A DNA stretch of 64,000 nucleotides, from the NCBI RefSeq assembly GCF_001625305.1, contig NW_017803898.1, positions 1,067,118 through 1,131,117 on the forward strand, read 5' to 3'. Each line of letters opens with the position of its first letter. Within the stretch, counting starts at the first letter, position 1. Below the pieces are notes generated by a model. The model was not told the origin of the DNA and searched no databases. It saw only the letters and a list, made by a program, of their open reading frames with translations. Shown here piece after piece: positions 39,886 through 51,500 of the stretch. The translations under genes were made by a program, and so were the position numbers. The DNA is from Branchiostoma belcheri (taxonomy: Eukaryota; Chordata; Leptocardii; Amphioxiformes; Branchiostomatidae).

Positions 39886-42009
39886 GTTTTGAACTTATAG
39901 CCATTGCCTGTTTCTTTCAAATCTGTGTGTGTCAGATATTCCTATGCCCCAAACTTGATATTTACAGCGCCTTTTATATGTATGTTACTAAGGGCCCTAT
40001 CACGTTTGCCATGAAGGCGGGACCTAAAAAAATATAGTCTACCACTTTGTTACAGTTAAGAAAAAGTAAAGACTTTTCAAGCTGGATATACAGTCACAAC
40101 TCCATTTATTTCTGATGTGAAACCCTACTTGTGTAAGATTAAACCTTCAACCCGGTTTCTTCTAGGTATCCGTGTGTAACACTGGAACTGGTCAAAAAGC
40201 AACACATTACACATAATAATGTTATCCTCTGAAAACTGTTTGTGTGATCTAAGAATAGACTGAACACTACTAAAAATGTTTACAACGTTCTGAGCCACCG
40301 ATTCTAAACATCCCATTCTAAACATTTAGTAATTCTAAAATCATAATCTTTTACAAAACAGACCATAATATACACCTACTGTATTAGAATGTATAACGTT
40401 ACAAATTTGTTTTTCCTTGACTTGTTCATTCACAAACATCGTAATTTCCCCTTCTAATATCTGCTTGGAGAATAGTCATGAGTTACAATTCTCACCTCAC
40501 CAGTCATTCTCTACACACCAATAAAAGAAGAAAAAAGGTACTGCATACAAAGTCACCAAATACATACATTAACTTGTCTGTATTGAATAGTCATTAGTAT
40601 CTTTCAGTTTTGAAAATGTTTGTGATAGAAAAATCCGAAGCAGCAAAATTCCCAACCATATCACAATCACCTCTTCACTGTCACCGTCACCTATTTAGTA
40701 ATTCTTGATTGTCAATGCACGGCACATGGTAGGCACTTTGGTACATTCACACTTTGCTAAACATTGCAAAATTATAATTCATCTGCAAACCAAATTACAT
40801 CCATGTATAGGGATCTAGTTTGTGATGATCAAAATACACAAATGTTGAAAAATTTAGAAAAATCACAACTTCCTTGGAATATACATGTAACGTTACATCA
40901 TGAAAATATCGAACACTTTGTCCAAATTCAAAGTAAAAAAGGCTTAACTTTTCCCAGGGAAATATTGTCCAATGCTGGACAGACAAACTATAAGAGGTTT
41001 TGATGTTTTTTAAGAGGTTTGAATTACTAGTTACTCTATTTTCCAAAAATGTATAAATTGGATGATTTTGTAAAAAAAAATGGGTGAATAAATAACATGG
41101 TATTGTGAAGCACTACCTTCCTACATTTGCTGACATCACTGAGTCCTGTGCACTATTTTTGTTCTAGCAGAGATCATGACATCACCAAAACTGTGCACAT
41201 GTTGTTGTGTATGAGAGCTAGTGTTGTCCTTGGTGCTGAAATCCAGGCACAACTTCATTTCTTACATTTTAAGTCATCTCAATAAAGGGATTCAAATTGA
41301 AAGCTTACCAAATGAACTTTTATTTAAGAGCTATTCAAATTTTGCACCATCCCTCCAAGAATGTACAGAAAACATTCATTCTAACATCCGACTCTGGTAT
41401 TTGAATTTTCATTGCAATGGTTTGATTATTTCTATGGAAGCCCATGTGAAATAACTACAACCATTATAAAGTAAAACACAGATGGGTCCAGAAAACTTCG
41501 TACAATGTATCGAATGTTATGACCCAGGTATGACATAAAATGAACCACTCCCTCAGTACCCCGCTGGTTTCCCCCCTTTTCGAGGATCGCTGCCCGCGTG
41601 TATTTCCGTCCCCTTCCTCCATATAACCTGCACAACGGCGAACTCCCTTAGTATAGTGAAAACCTCAGGTGATGGGTTGTAGTTCCAGAGCGAGAGTTTG
41701 TGCACGAGTTCGTGGTTGTTCCAGAGTTTCCGCTCCATGTCCAGAATGTTGGGCTCCAGCTGGCTGTGGATTCTTGGGCTGTCTAATGCCGCGGCCAGGT
41801 TCATACCAAACCACTGCATGTTGGCAAAACCTGCAAGAAAACAAGAGTTTTAACTTAAATGTTTGTAGAATTCATCTAAATTTGGCAGGGATTTAGCCTG
41901 ACCACATGATGCTTCTAGCAGTCATTCCACTGGTTAGGCCCCTAGCCTGGCTACACCAGGGAAGGACCCCTACTCTTTTCATTAATGATGGGATCTTTCA
42001 CATACTTCG

Positions 42010-42215
42010 AATTCAGGTGTATCTCTCGGGACGTAAAGCTTTCAGTCATATCCAAAAGGATGTCCCTAGCAGAAGCTATGTCATTTTCACCACTGCCAAG
42101 TGAAGAAAACGGTGTAAAGTGCTTTTCCAAAGGCACAACAGTGGGGCTTGCCAGAGAATCGAACCAAGAACCTTGAAGTTCAGATTCTGAGTCAAAAACC
42201 CTCACCATAAATATT
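42010..42215 (-). mobile_element. tRNA-derived SINE (left GGT arm)
   Basis: The minus strand has a B box GGTTCGATTCTCTGG and a body GTGCCTTTGGAAAAGCACTTT. The paired copy in the other arm is at about 53215-53480 (plus), so insertion predates the duplication. Confidence 0.6.
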
Positions 42216-44344
42216 TTCACATCATCTCTCACTGAGCATACTGGTGAAATGCCCAAGTCAGTAGGTCGTGAGTTTGATCCCCGGCCGAGTCATACCAAAG
42301 ATTTTAAAATGGTACATACTGATTTCTCTGCTTAGCACTCAGCAATTGAGAAAGAGTATGGGAGTTAAACACTCAACACTACCAGTGGACTAGCCCCCTG
42401 CTGTAGTAATTGCACAATTGTGTGGCCCAAGGGCTACTGACACGGAGATAGGCCCCGCCCTATGAATCACCTTGTGCGGGAAGGACTTAAACTTTGTTAA
42501 AACTCACCATCGCGGCTGCTGTAGGGACCATCATGCCGCCTGACGCTCCAATGACCACCTGCACGTTCTTGTTCTTGTCAATCATGATGGTGGGGCAGAC
42601 GGACGACATCGGGCGCTTCCCTGGTCTGGGGAGGGGGAAAGAAACGCTTAATTTATTGGATAACTAGAGAGGTAACATTTGCAAAGCAAATGCATAATAT
42701 TTACCTTCACATGAGCTTAACAAACTACTGCTTTGTTCATTCTTACTCAAACACACTCATATATGGTGACCAGCAGCCTCTTGAACTCAGTTGCATGGCA
42801 CTTGCAACATAGCGTAACCTAGCACCAGTTACCATGGTGACAGTCATCTGGTCCTAGTCAATCCATTTACAACTTCTTGAATTATGCTATTTACACATTA
42901 ATACACAGATCCAAAAATAAAACCTTCTCAACCAAGGTAAAACTGATAACAGCTTGTGCAGGCATACAATAATAAAAGTGAAGACCTTGCACTGACCTGA
43001 TAAAATTCATGGAATACTCTGGAAAGTGTAGGTCGTCTCTATGAAAACCAGGGCTGGAGAAGTCAATCATCTGGTTGTTAAGGATGACTCCCGTAGACGG
43101 CGAATAAACGCGCGACCCGAAGTAATAATTGATCGAGCTCGTAACCGCAACAGCATCACCGTTTGCCGCAAGAACGTTAAGATGCGTGGTTCCTGCATCC
43201 CCTGCGTTGTAAAATTGTGCCCCATAATAACCTTTCGAGTCGTCGCTTGTGTGGTGTCCATGATCTCTGATTTTTCTCATGATTTTCTCGGCAAATGAAT
43301 CAGATGTTAGCTTAGCCACTTCACCAGCCACGTTTTCAAAACGTGGGTCACCTAAATGTGTTCTTTCTGCGGCAGCAAATTTGAACACCTCTGCTATCTT
43401 CTGCAACGTGTACGCCAAATTTTCCCCTTCAAGGCTTTTTGGGTTCAGCTCGAATTTTTCTAACGTTTTGAGGATGAATTCGAACAATGCCCCACCACCC
43501 GGTGGACCTGTGGAAATCATTCTCAAACCCGCCGTCTTCAATTCTGAATATTTTGGCTTTGTTACCTCTACTTTGTAGTTCTTGAATCATCTTTGGTTAT
43601 AATTCCGCCTTGGCTTTGGATAGTTGCGACGAGGTTCGTTGCGATGTTTCCGGAATAAAACACATCCCCGCCGTGCCTGGCTATACTGTCTAACGTTCGG
43701 GACAACGCAGACATTTTGTACTTTTTGCCCTCCGTAAGTACGTTGCCGTTTTTATCGAAAAAAACGTCTCGCAGAGGAGATGCCTTTATTTTGTGTTCCT
43801 CTTTTTTGAGCACCTTTGCGAGTGCCTTGTTAACGGTGGTTCCGTACCGTGCTAGCTTGATCGCGGGCTGTAAGAGATCACCCCAGGGAAGCTTTCCGTA
43901 GCGTCTGTGAGCCTCCATGTGACCTTTGAGTGCACCTGGCACAGCCACAGCGAGACCGCCTGCAAAAAATGGACAGAAATAAAACGGTTTAGTGAAAATC
44001 ATCGTCGGGTGCTGAAATGCCATCCCATAGCTTATTCTCTCCCAAACAAGTGTAAACAATAGCAATTGGCCAGTAATTCTTACTATTATGATGAAATTTT
44101 ATGGTGAAGATGTATTTTGGTTTGTCAAAATTAACATCAGGTGCTGAAATGCCATCCAATAGCATCCAAAACAAGTGTCAACAAAAACAACTGGCCAGAA
44201 AGTCTTACTATTGCGCTGAACATTTATGGTTTAGACTTTAGAGGTATTTTGATTCGTCAACATTGACATCAGGTACTAAAAGTCTATCAAATAGCCCATT
44301 CTCTCCCAAACAATTGCAAGTGTCGACAAAAAAACGGTCAGGAA

Positions 44345-44590
44345 TTCGTTGTTGCCTCAGAAGCAAGATCTAGAGGTACTGGGGTTGAATCTCTCACAGA
44401 TCCCCATGTTGTACCCTTTACAACAATTTCCTCACTCGACACTGAAAATACTTAGTTCCAACTGGGAAGGTCCATCAGATAGGACATTAAATGGAGATCC
44501 CATGTCAGCCACACAAGAATGTTAAAGAACATCCAGACTTATAGAAAGAGTAGGAGTCCTTCCTGTGCGAGTGGGTCAAACCAGATCTAT
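44345..44590 (-). mobile_element. SINE-like repeat in GGT intron 3 (left arm)
   Basis: Contains a B-box-like GGGTTGAATCTC complement pattern; the matched copy in the right arm is 50045-50275 (plus). It is cut by the assembly gap at 44591-44610. Confidence 0.5.
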
Positions 44591-44610
44591 NNNNNNNNNN
44601 NNNNNNNNNN
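44591..44610. other. Assembly gap (20 N)
   Basis: Separates GGT intron 3 from the retroelement; its true length is unknown. GGT exons 2 and 3 of the left copy may be lost in it. Confidence 0.99.
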
Positions 44611-47460
44611 ACTTCGCGCACATGACCGATCCACCACTGTAGATCTTTTACTGCATCTGGGGTTAGACTGACTAAAGAGACAAAATTCTCTCGGCTTCTT
44701 TATGTCGAAAATTGAGAAGCTGTTGCAGAGCCCGGAAAAGTAAGGGCCTTGGAAGAATGGCTTGCTTGGCGGACTCTAACAGCCCCACCACGCTGGCTAG
44801 CTGTCTGATTCCTATCACCTCCTGTTCTAGAAGTGATAGGCAAGAACTCACTACCTTGTCTAACTTGTCTTCGGTTAGGTAAATTGTCAAAGTACGAGAA
44901 TCGAGAACAAGGCCTAGGAAAATCGCTACCTGAGACGGTACCAACCGCGACTTCTCCAGGTTGAGAACAACCGAGTTGCTCTAGAAGCTCTCTGCCTATA
45001 GCAATGTGCTCTAAGCATTGTTCCCCCGACCTTGCAATGATCGGTAAGTCGTCTAGGAAAAACTACTACTAGTAATCCAGGGGTCTCCCCAAGCAATGAA
45101 ACAAGGGCGCTGCGCCTCTCAAAAAATTTTCAAATGTAGGGTCTTCTCTTCGTACTTTTGCTTGTGTTAGCTTGGCTAATTCGTGAAATTTTGCTGATTT
45201 GGGGGCCAAGCGGCGTCACTATGCCCATCGGTATTGTCTGACAAAAGTTGTAAAAAGGCGCTATTTGAATATCCACTTTGTTACACAAAATCAATGTGTT
45301 TGGTAAAATGTTGACACCCTGCTGGCATTTGAAAATCCTATTTTCATGTAAACAACGCTAATTTCTCCATGAAATACAGCCCAAACAGTCAGAGAATAGA
45401 TTTTTAGGGGCTAGTACTAGTATATGGCGATCGTAACGTGGAAAATCCCCTTTCAAAATTCGGCAACATGGAAGAAAAATAACTCACGAAAATCTTCCCT
45501 TCAAATGGGGAATCAGTGCTCCAACAAATTAAACATATAGAGAAGAACATTTCTTCTTTGTTGTGACCTTGTATTCAATCCATTTTTACGAGTTTTGGAC
45601 ACGTTTTCGTGGCCTTGAACATAGAAATGTGTAGCGCTCGGCACGAGGTCGGCCATCTTGTTTTCTTCAAATCTCCCGATATCTCGCGAGATTCAGTGAG
45701 ACTTGGGCAAAAACACTGCAGTTTTGACCAAAACCGCTAGATGGCTAGGGTAGAATTACAGGTTTGTTGTTGTAGGGACGAAAAATGTAACCCTTTTAGT
45801 TTGAGGAGTACTTGTTGTAGCTATAGTTAAACTTTGAACGGTTGGACTTAGAAGTGCTCGAAGGGGCTGACTTATAAGCCTTACTCAAAGTGCGTCTAGC
45901 CTAATCGGCTGAATTAACCTTCTCCAAAAAGGTGTCTCCAAATTAAGAAGGGGAAGAATCTGAAGTTCCCGAGCAGGTCGCTACATTTTTGAGCGAGGAC
46001 TTTACTCACAAATTTGGAGTTTAACTGCTGCCAACAACTACTCTACTAAAAGGTTAGCAGCCATGAGCATCTTATCCTGGCAATCACTAAAATTCTTATC
46101 AGTGTTTACGGTATCATGCTTGATCATATTAGCCACTACTGGGTCTAGAATCGGCGCCCGAAGTGCTAATTCAACATTAGGTGGAGTGGGAAAAGTTTTC
46201 CTTCCTCTCTCCACTAAGGGTTCGGACCATCCTCTAAACCCGATGCTGTTTGCAACGCGATAGAATCGTCTTTGGTGTTTTTTGGGATCAGCTTCCTCTA
46301 CTATGACTCAGTATAGACGTGAATTATGTGTGGCAAGGACATGAAACAAGATATGAAGCATGTCTTCAAGACCGATTTTCCCACCGGTTCCTCCAAATAC
46401 TTATTTGAAGTTATTATCGTAGGGATTATCAAACGACAAGGAGTTACCTTCGTCAGAGTAGGAAAAAGGTGATTTTTTCCTTCCTCCGAACACTCTTCCA
46501 CTTCAGAACCTGGATGCTCTCGCCGGAACCGACTACACCGGCTCGGCTGGTCGACGCTACCGCCCCGTCAACGTCCCGAGGTTGACGGGATGAACTGGAC
46601 GCCTGAGGAAGTCCCAAGCTGGAACTGATCCATTGAAGAAAAGAGGCAGCGTCGAATCCAGGCGGGAAGGGTGTTTCTGATGGAGGTGGGGGTGGAGGAG
46701 ACTATTCCCCACCAAGCTTCGGCACGGTCGGGGAGCCCAACTCCTCCGAGTCCGGAGGAAATTTAGGCCGGGGCGGCGGCAGCTCCGCGCCGTCTCCTTC
46801 CTTGACCGATGTTCCCGGTGCCAACGCCGAAGGGGCATTTCGCTCCCAAGTGGCGGATGTTCCCGGTGCCAACGCCGAAGGGGCATTTCGCTCCCAAACG
46901 GCGGAATGAGGTTGGAGTTCTTCTCTTTTTCCTCCGAACCTCCAGCTGTAGGAGCGGGGACTTTTCGTTCACCCGACTCCTCTTCCTCCTGTCCGGAGGC
47001 TTGTGCGGACACGCCTGTGTTTTCCACGGCCAGGAATTTTTCCTGACTAGCGTTGGGAAACAGGCCGCTTCTCTTGCCGTTACGACCCGTCTGGTCCTCC
47101 GAAAGGCTACCTGAATCGCCCTCGTGGGCAGAAGACTTCGTTTTATACTTCTTTTTGGGCCTAACGCCGAAAGAAAATCCGAAAAAATAAGGAGTAGGGA
47201 AACGAACGTGCACCCCTCTGCGAACGCACAAGGAAAATGGCGGCGAACAATGTCATTACGTCATGATATCCCGTGATGCTTTGCGATTAGAGCTTTGTAC
47301 ACGTGCGCCACCTAGCGATAAGCATAGGAAATACTGCATAAGGTAAATGATATACCCAAATAGGGAGTGTGCAGGTATAATCAGAATTTTGGGTAAAAAA
47401 AAGTTTTAATTATTATCGATCTAGATGTCTCCTGAGTCTGATTTTAACTTTTTTTCTTAG
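44611..47460 (-). mobile_element. DIRS-like tyrosine-recombinase retrotransposon, degenerate and partial
   Basis: Minus-strand reverse transcriptase is readable with frameshifts: FLDDLPIIARSGEQ (about 45060-45010), then VPSQVAIFLGLVLDSRTL (44940-44885) and LTPDAVKDLQWWIGHVR (44665-44615). These match the RT/RNase H junction of DIRS/Ngaro elements. Upstream, 46260-46030 encodes APILDPVVANMIKHD, resembling DIRS ORF1. An open frame at 47231-46557 is Arg/Lys-rich with a 45-bp internal tandem duplication (about 46804-46895) and may be the N-terminal gag-like part. No recombinase was found, so the 3' part is missing or in the gap. Homology to GGT intron 1 resumes at about 47465. Family placement is inferred from motifs. 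Confidence 0.6.
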
Positions 47461-47756
47461 CCTTAGTGGCTAGTAAAATTGGCCATGGGAGTCCGCCCGC
47501 GGGGAGGTTTCTTTCCCTCCGACCAGTCAAACCCCAACTGCGCGGCCACTCAAACCTCAAGGCGGCCAAACTCCCCTGGCAATTATTCTCCTACATATAG
47601 CCAGCGTAGTTAGTCTGGTAGAGACTAACATGATACCATATGGAATGTAATCTATCTATTTGTCATTTGTATACTGTTTTGCTTGGTAAACATCTGTTTG
47701 CTTTCTAAGTACCATTTTAATCATTAGCCTAGAGTCGAGAAAAAAGACCAAGACTA

Positions 47757-47891
47757 CTATCCAAGCAGTGGTTTGGGTTTTGGGTTATTTTTGGCGTGTT
47801 TTTAGTGTTAGTTTATGTTTTTTTTTGCACTGGACTTTTTCTTTCAAAAAAAAAAGGCAAAACACAAAATCCAAACATCTTTTTGGAGAGT
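47757..47891. mobile_element. CTCTCCAAGCAGAGG-family MITE, GGT intron 1 (left arm)
   Basis: Degraded terminal inverted repeats of the family seen intact at 55358-55547. The right arm of the duplication has the matching remnant at about 48740-48832, so this insertion is older than the duplication. Confidence 0.65.
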
Positions 47892-48570
47892 AGGGCAAGA
47901 CAACTCTTTGACCCGTAAAATCTCGGACAAAGTAACGACGTATCATTACATGTTTATACTATACGTCTCGTATGTTTTACACCTAAAAACTTACCTTATT
48001 CGGATGGTGCTCGCCTCGTAGCTGTCTGTTGTAAGCCTCCCAGGAAGGGAAACCGAAGGCAGAGGCGACTAGGATGAGAATTACCGTGGCAAGAAGGTGG
48101 CCACAGACGCTACAACCCGACATCTTTCCGAGGCAGGGTTGCTTCCTCACTAGTACGGCAGCACCCCTGCAAAAACCACCAGGCCAAAAGACTGACGAGC
48201 TTCAACCAATTTAGAGGCATACGGCTTTTGTTGAATTTGGGTAATCTGGGCGCTGATTGGTTTGCCGCAAAATAAGGCAAGATTTTGAATATTTAACTGG
48301 TTACGGATAAGACAACTAGATTTCTGCATGCACACATCCTCTACAAGTGGATGCTCTATTGTTCCAACAGCATGATATGGTAAACGACAACAAGAAAAAC
48401 TGGTTATGCCACTATACTATTCCCCTAGAGGGTTTTGTACAAGTATTTATAAGATAAGATAAGATTGGCTGAAGCTCGTCAGCCTGTAGAACTGGTTTTG
48501 CAACTTTTGGCCGGGTGGTTTTTGCAGGGTTGCTGCCGTACTAGTAAGAAAGCACCACTGCATCGGGAAG

Positions 48571-51500
48571 ATGTCGGGTTATAGCGTCTGTGGCCACCTT
48601 CTTGCCTCGGTAATTCTCATCCTAGTCGCCTCTGCCTTAGGTTTCCCTTCCTGGGAGGCTTACAACAGACAGCTACGAGGCGGGCACCATCCACATACGG
48701 TAAGTTTTAGGTGTAAAACATTAAACGTTAATTATACATAGTGCAAAAAAAGACCCCCCCCCAAAAAAAGTCTAAAAACACGCCAAAAATAACCCCAAAC
48801 CCAAACCTCTGCTTGGAGAGTAGTCTTGCCCTTTTTTCTTCACTCTAGGCTAATGGATAAAATGCTACGGTGAAAGCACAGTATACAAATACAAATGACA
48901 AATACTAGTAGATAGATTTCATTCCATAATTAGTCTCTACCAGACTAACTACGATGGCCATATATAGGAGAATAATTGCCAGGGGAGTTTGGCCGCCTTG
49001 AGGTTTGAGTGGCCGCGCAGTTGGGGTTTGACTGGTCGGAGGGAAAGAAACTCCCCGCGGCCGGACTCTCCTGGTCAATTTAACTCTCTTTTTTTGCCGA
49101 ATTCTAAGATCTGTATTCCCGTAGAAAGGCCTGATGGAGTCTAGTATCATGTAGTGTTTTAAACATATCTGAAAAACAATTCTCCAGGGCTACTCCGCAT
49201 ACAAGCATGCAGCAGTTGCCAGTGACTCGGAGGAGTGTTCACAAGTCGGAGCAGACATGGAAGTGCGGTAGACGCCGCCATCGCCGCCTTGTACTGTCTG
49301 TCAATCAAGCATCCACACAGCGCAGGGATAGGGGGAGGACTGTTCTTCGTCATCTATGACAGGTGAAATATCTTACTACCAAGAAACCAGATTTCAAACT
49401 TCTGAGAAGTAGATTAAGTTTGTGTCAGTGAAATTCAACATAAAATGCATTATCACTCCTGTGATTGTATGGTGAAACATACTCTGCTATTACACCAATG
49501 TTTATGGTTCATATATTTTGAGACAACCACATCCATAAACGCATGGAATACCGGGTAAAAACCCTGTCAATCAAGTGGAACCCAATCTCTGCCCACCCAC
49601 TTTGAAACCCAAGCATACAAACTTAAATATTTATCCATTTGGCATGAAAGTTCATCTGAGTTGGTAAAATACATTCCGGTAATGAGAATTAAACTGCTGT
49701 CCAACTCAAGAAAATCGACTCACCGGAATTTGTTGAATTTCTTGAGTTGGAGAACAGATTATTTATTCATTTACTTAGTCCTTTAACTTTAAATTCTCCT
49801 ATTTCTTAAATTATTTTGTATTTCCAGGTCGCGTGGAAAAGCAGAAGTTATTGATGCTCGCGAGGTTGCACCGGCAGCAGCCACCAGGGACATGTTTGGT
49901 GACAACAGAAAACTGTCACTAGTTGGTGAGTGAAACAACCGATTTTCTTCATGATATGTCGTAATGACATTGGCTTATGCCTATTATTGTGCAAGTAAAG
50001 GTACATTACCACAGTAAATGCCCCAGGTGCAGCCATAGATCTGTAAGGTTTGACCCACTCGCACAGGAAGGACTCCTACTCTTTCTATAAGTCTGGATGT
50101 TCTTTAGGTGTGGCTGACATGGGATCTCCATTTAATGTCTTATCTGATGGACCTTCCTAGTTGGAACTAAGTATTTTCAGAGTCGAGTGAGGAAATTATT
50201 GTAAAGGGTACAACATGGGGATCTATGAGAGATTCAAACCCAGTACCTCTAGATCTTGCTTCTGAGTAAACAACCCCAACCATCTTACGAATCCCTGGCC
50301 ATTTATTTTTGTCGACACTTGTTTGGGAGAGAATGAGCTATTGGATGGACTTTCAGCACCTAATGTTGACGAAACCAAAATACCTTTAAAGTCTAAACCA
50401 TAAATTTTCAGCACAATAGTAAGACTTTCTGGCCAGTTGTTTTTGTTGACACTTGTTTTGGATGCTATTGGATGGCATTTCAGCACCTGATGTTAATTTT
50501 GACAATCCAAAAATACCTCTAACTATAAATTTCCATCATAATAGTAAGAATTACTGGCCAATTGTTTTTGTTGACACTTATTTGGAAGAGAATAACCTAT
50601 TGGATGGCATTTCAGCACCCGACGTTGATTTTCACTAAACCGTTTTATTCTGTCCATTTTTGCAGGCGGTCTCGCTGTGGCTGTGCCAGGTGCACTCAAA
50701 GGTCACATGGAGGCTCACCGACGCTACGGAAAGCTTCCCTGGGGTGATCTCTTACAGCCCGCGATCGAGCTAGCACGATACGGAACCACCGTCGACAAGG
50801 CACTCGCACATGCACTCAAAATTGCTGGACACAAAATAAAGGCATCTCCTCTGCGAGACGTTTTTTTCGATAAAGACGGCAACGTACTTACGGAAGGCAA
50901 AAAGTACAAAATGTCTGCGTTGTCCCGAACGTTAGACAGTATAGCCAAGCACGGCGGGGATGTGTTTTATTCCGGAAACATCGCAACGAACCTTGTCGCA
51001 AATATCCAAAGCCAAGGCGGAATTATAACCAAAGATGATTTCAAGAACTACAAAGTAGACATAACAAATCCAAAATATTCAGAATTGAAGACGGCGGGTT
51101 TGAGAATGATATCTACAGGTCCACCGGGTGGTGGGGCATTGTTCGAATTCATCCTCAAAACGTTAGAAAAATTCGAGCTGAACCCACAAAGTCTTGAAGG
51201 GGAAAATCTGGCGTACACGTTGCAGAAGATAGCAGAGGTGTTCAAATTTTCTGCCGCAGAAAAAACGCATTTAGGTGACCCACGTTTTGAAAACGTTGCT
51301 GGTGAAGTGGCTAAGCTAACATCTGATTCATTTGCCGAGGAAATCATGAGAAAAATCAAAGATCATGGACACCACACGAGCGACGACTCGAAAGGTTACT
51401 ACGGGGCAAGATTTTACAACTCCGATGAGGCAGGAACAACGCATGTTAACGTTCTTGCGGCAAACGGTGATGCTGTTGCGGTTACCAGCACGATCAATTA

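Larger units (their letters stand above)
41553..48123 (-). pseudogene. GGT: Gamma-glutamyltransferase, left-arm copy, disrupted
   Basis: Homologue of the GGT that cleaves extracellular glutathione. Exon 1 (48123-47995) encodes a hydrophobic N-terminal anchor (VILILVASA). The counterparts of exons 2 and 3 are missing; that stretch is now an N-gap and a DIRS-like element. Exon 4 (43959-42997) matches the right-arm copy but lacks one base near 43585, shifting frame. Exon 5 is 42625-42508. Exon 6 (41830-41553) again lacks one T at its start and then reads in frame to RKGGKPAGY and the stop. The catalytic-threonine motif AGTTHLNV is still encoded. Both 1-nt losses are in T runs, so sequencing error is possible, but the loss of exons 2-3 supports a pseudogene or a misassembled locus. 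Confidence 0.8.
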
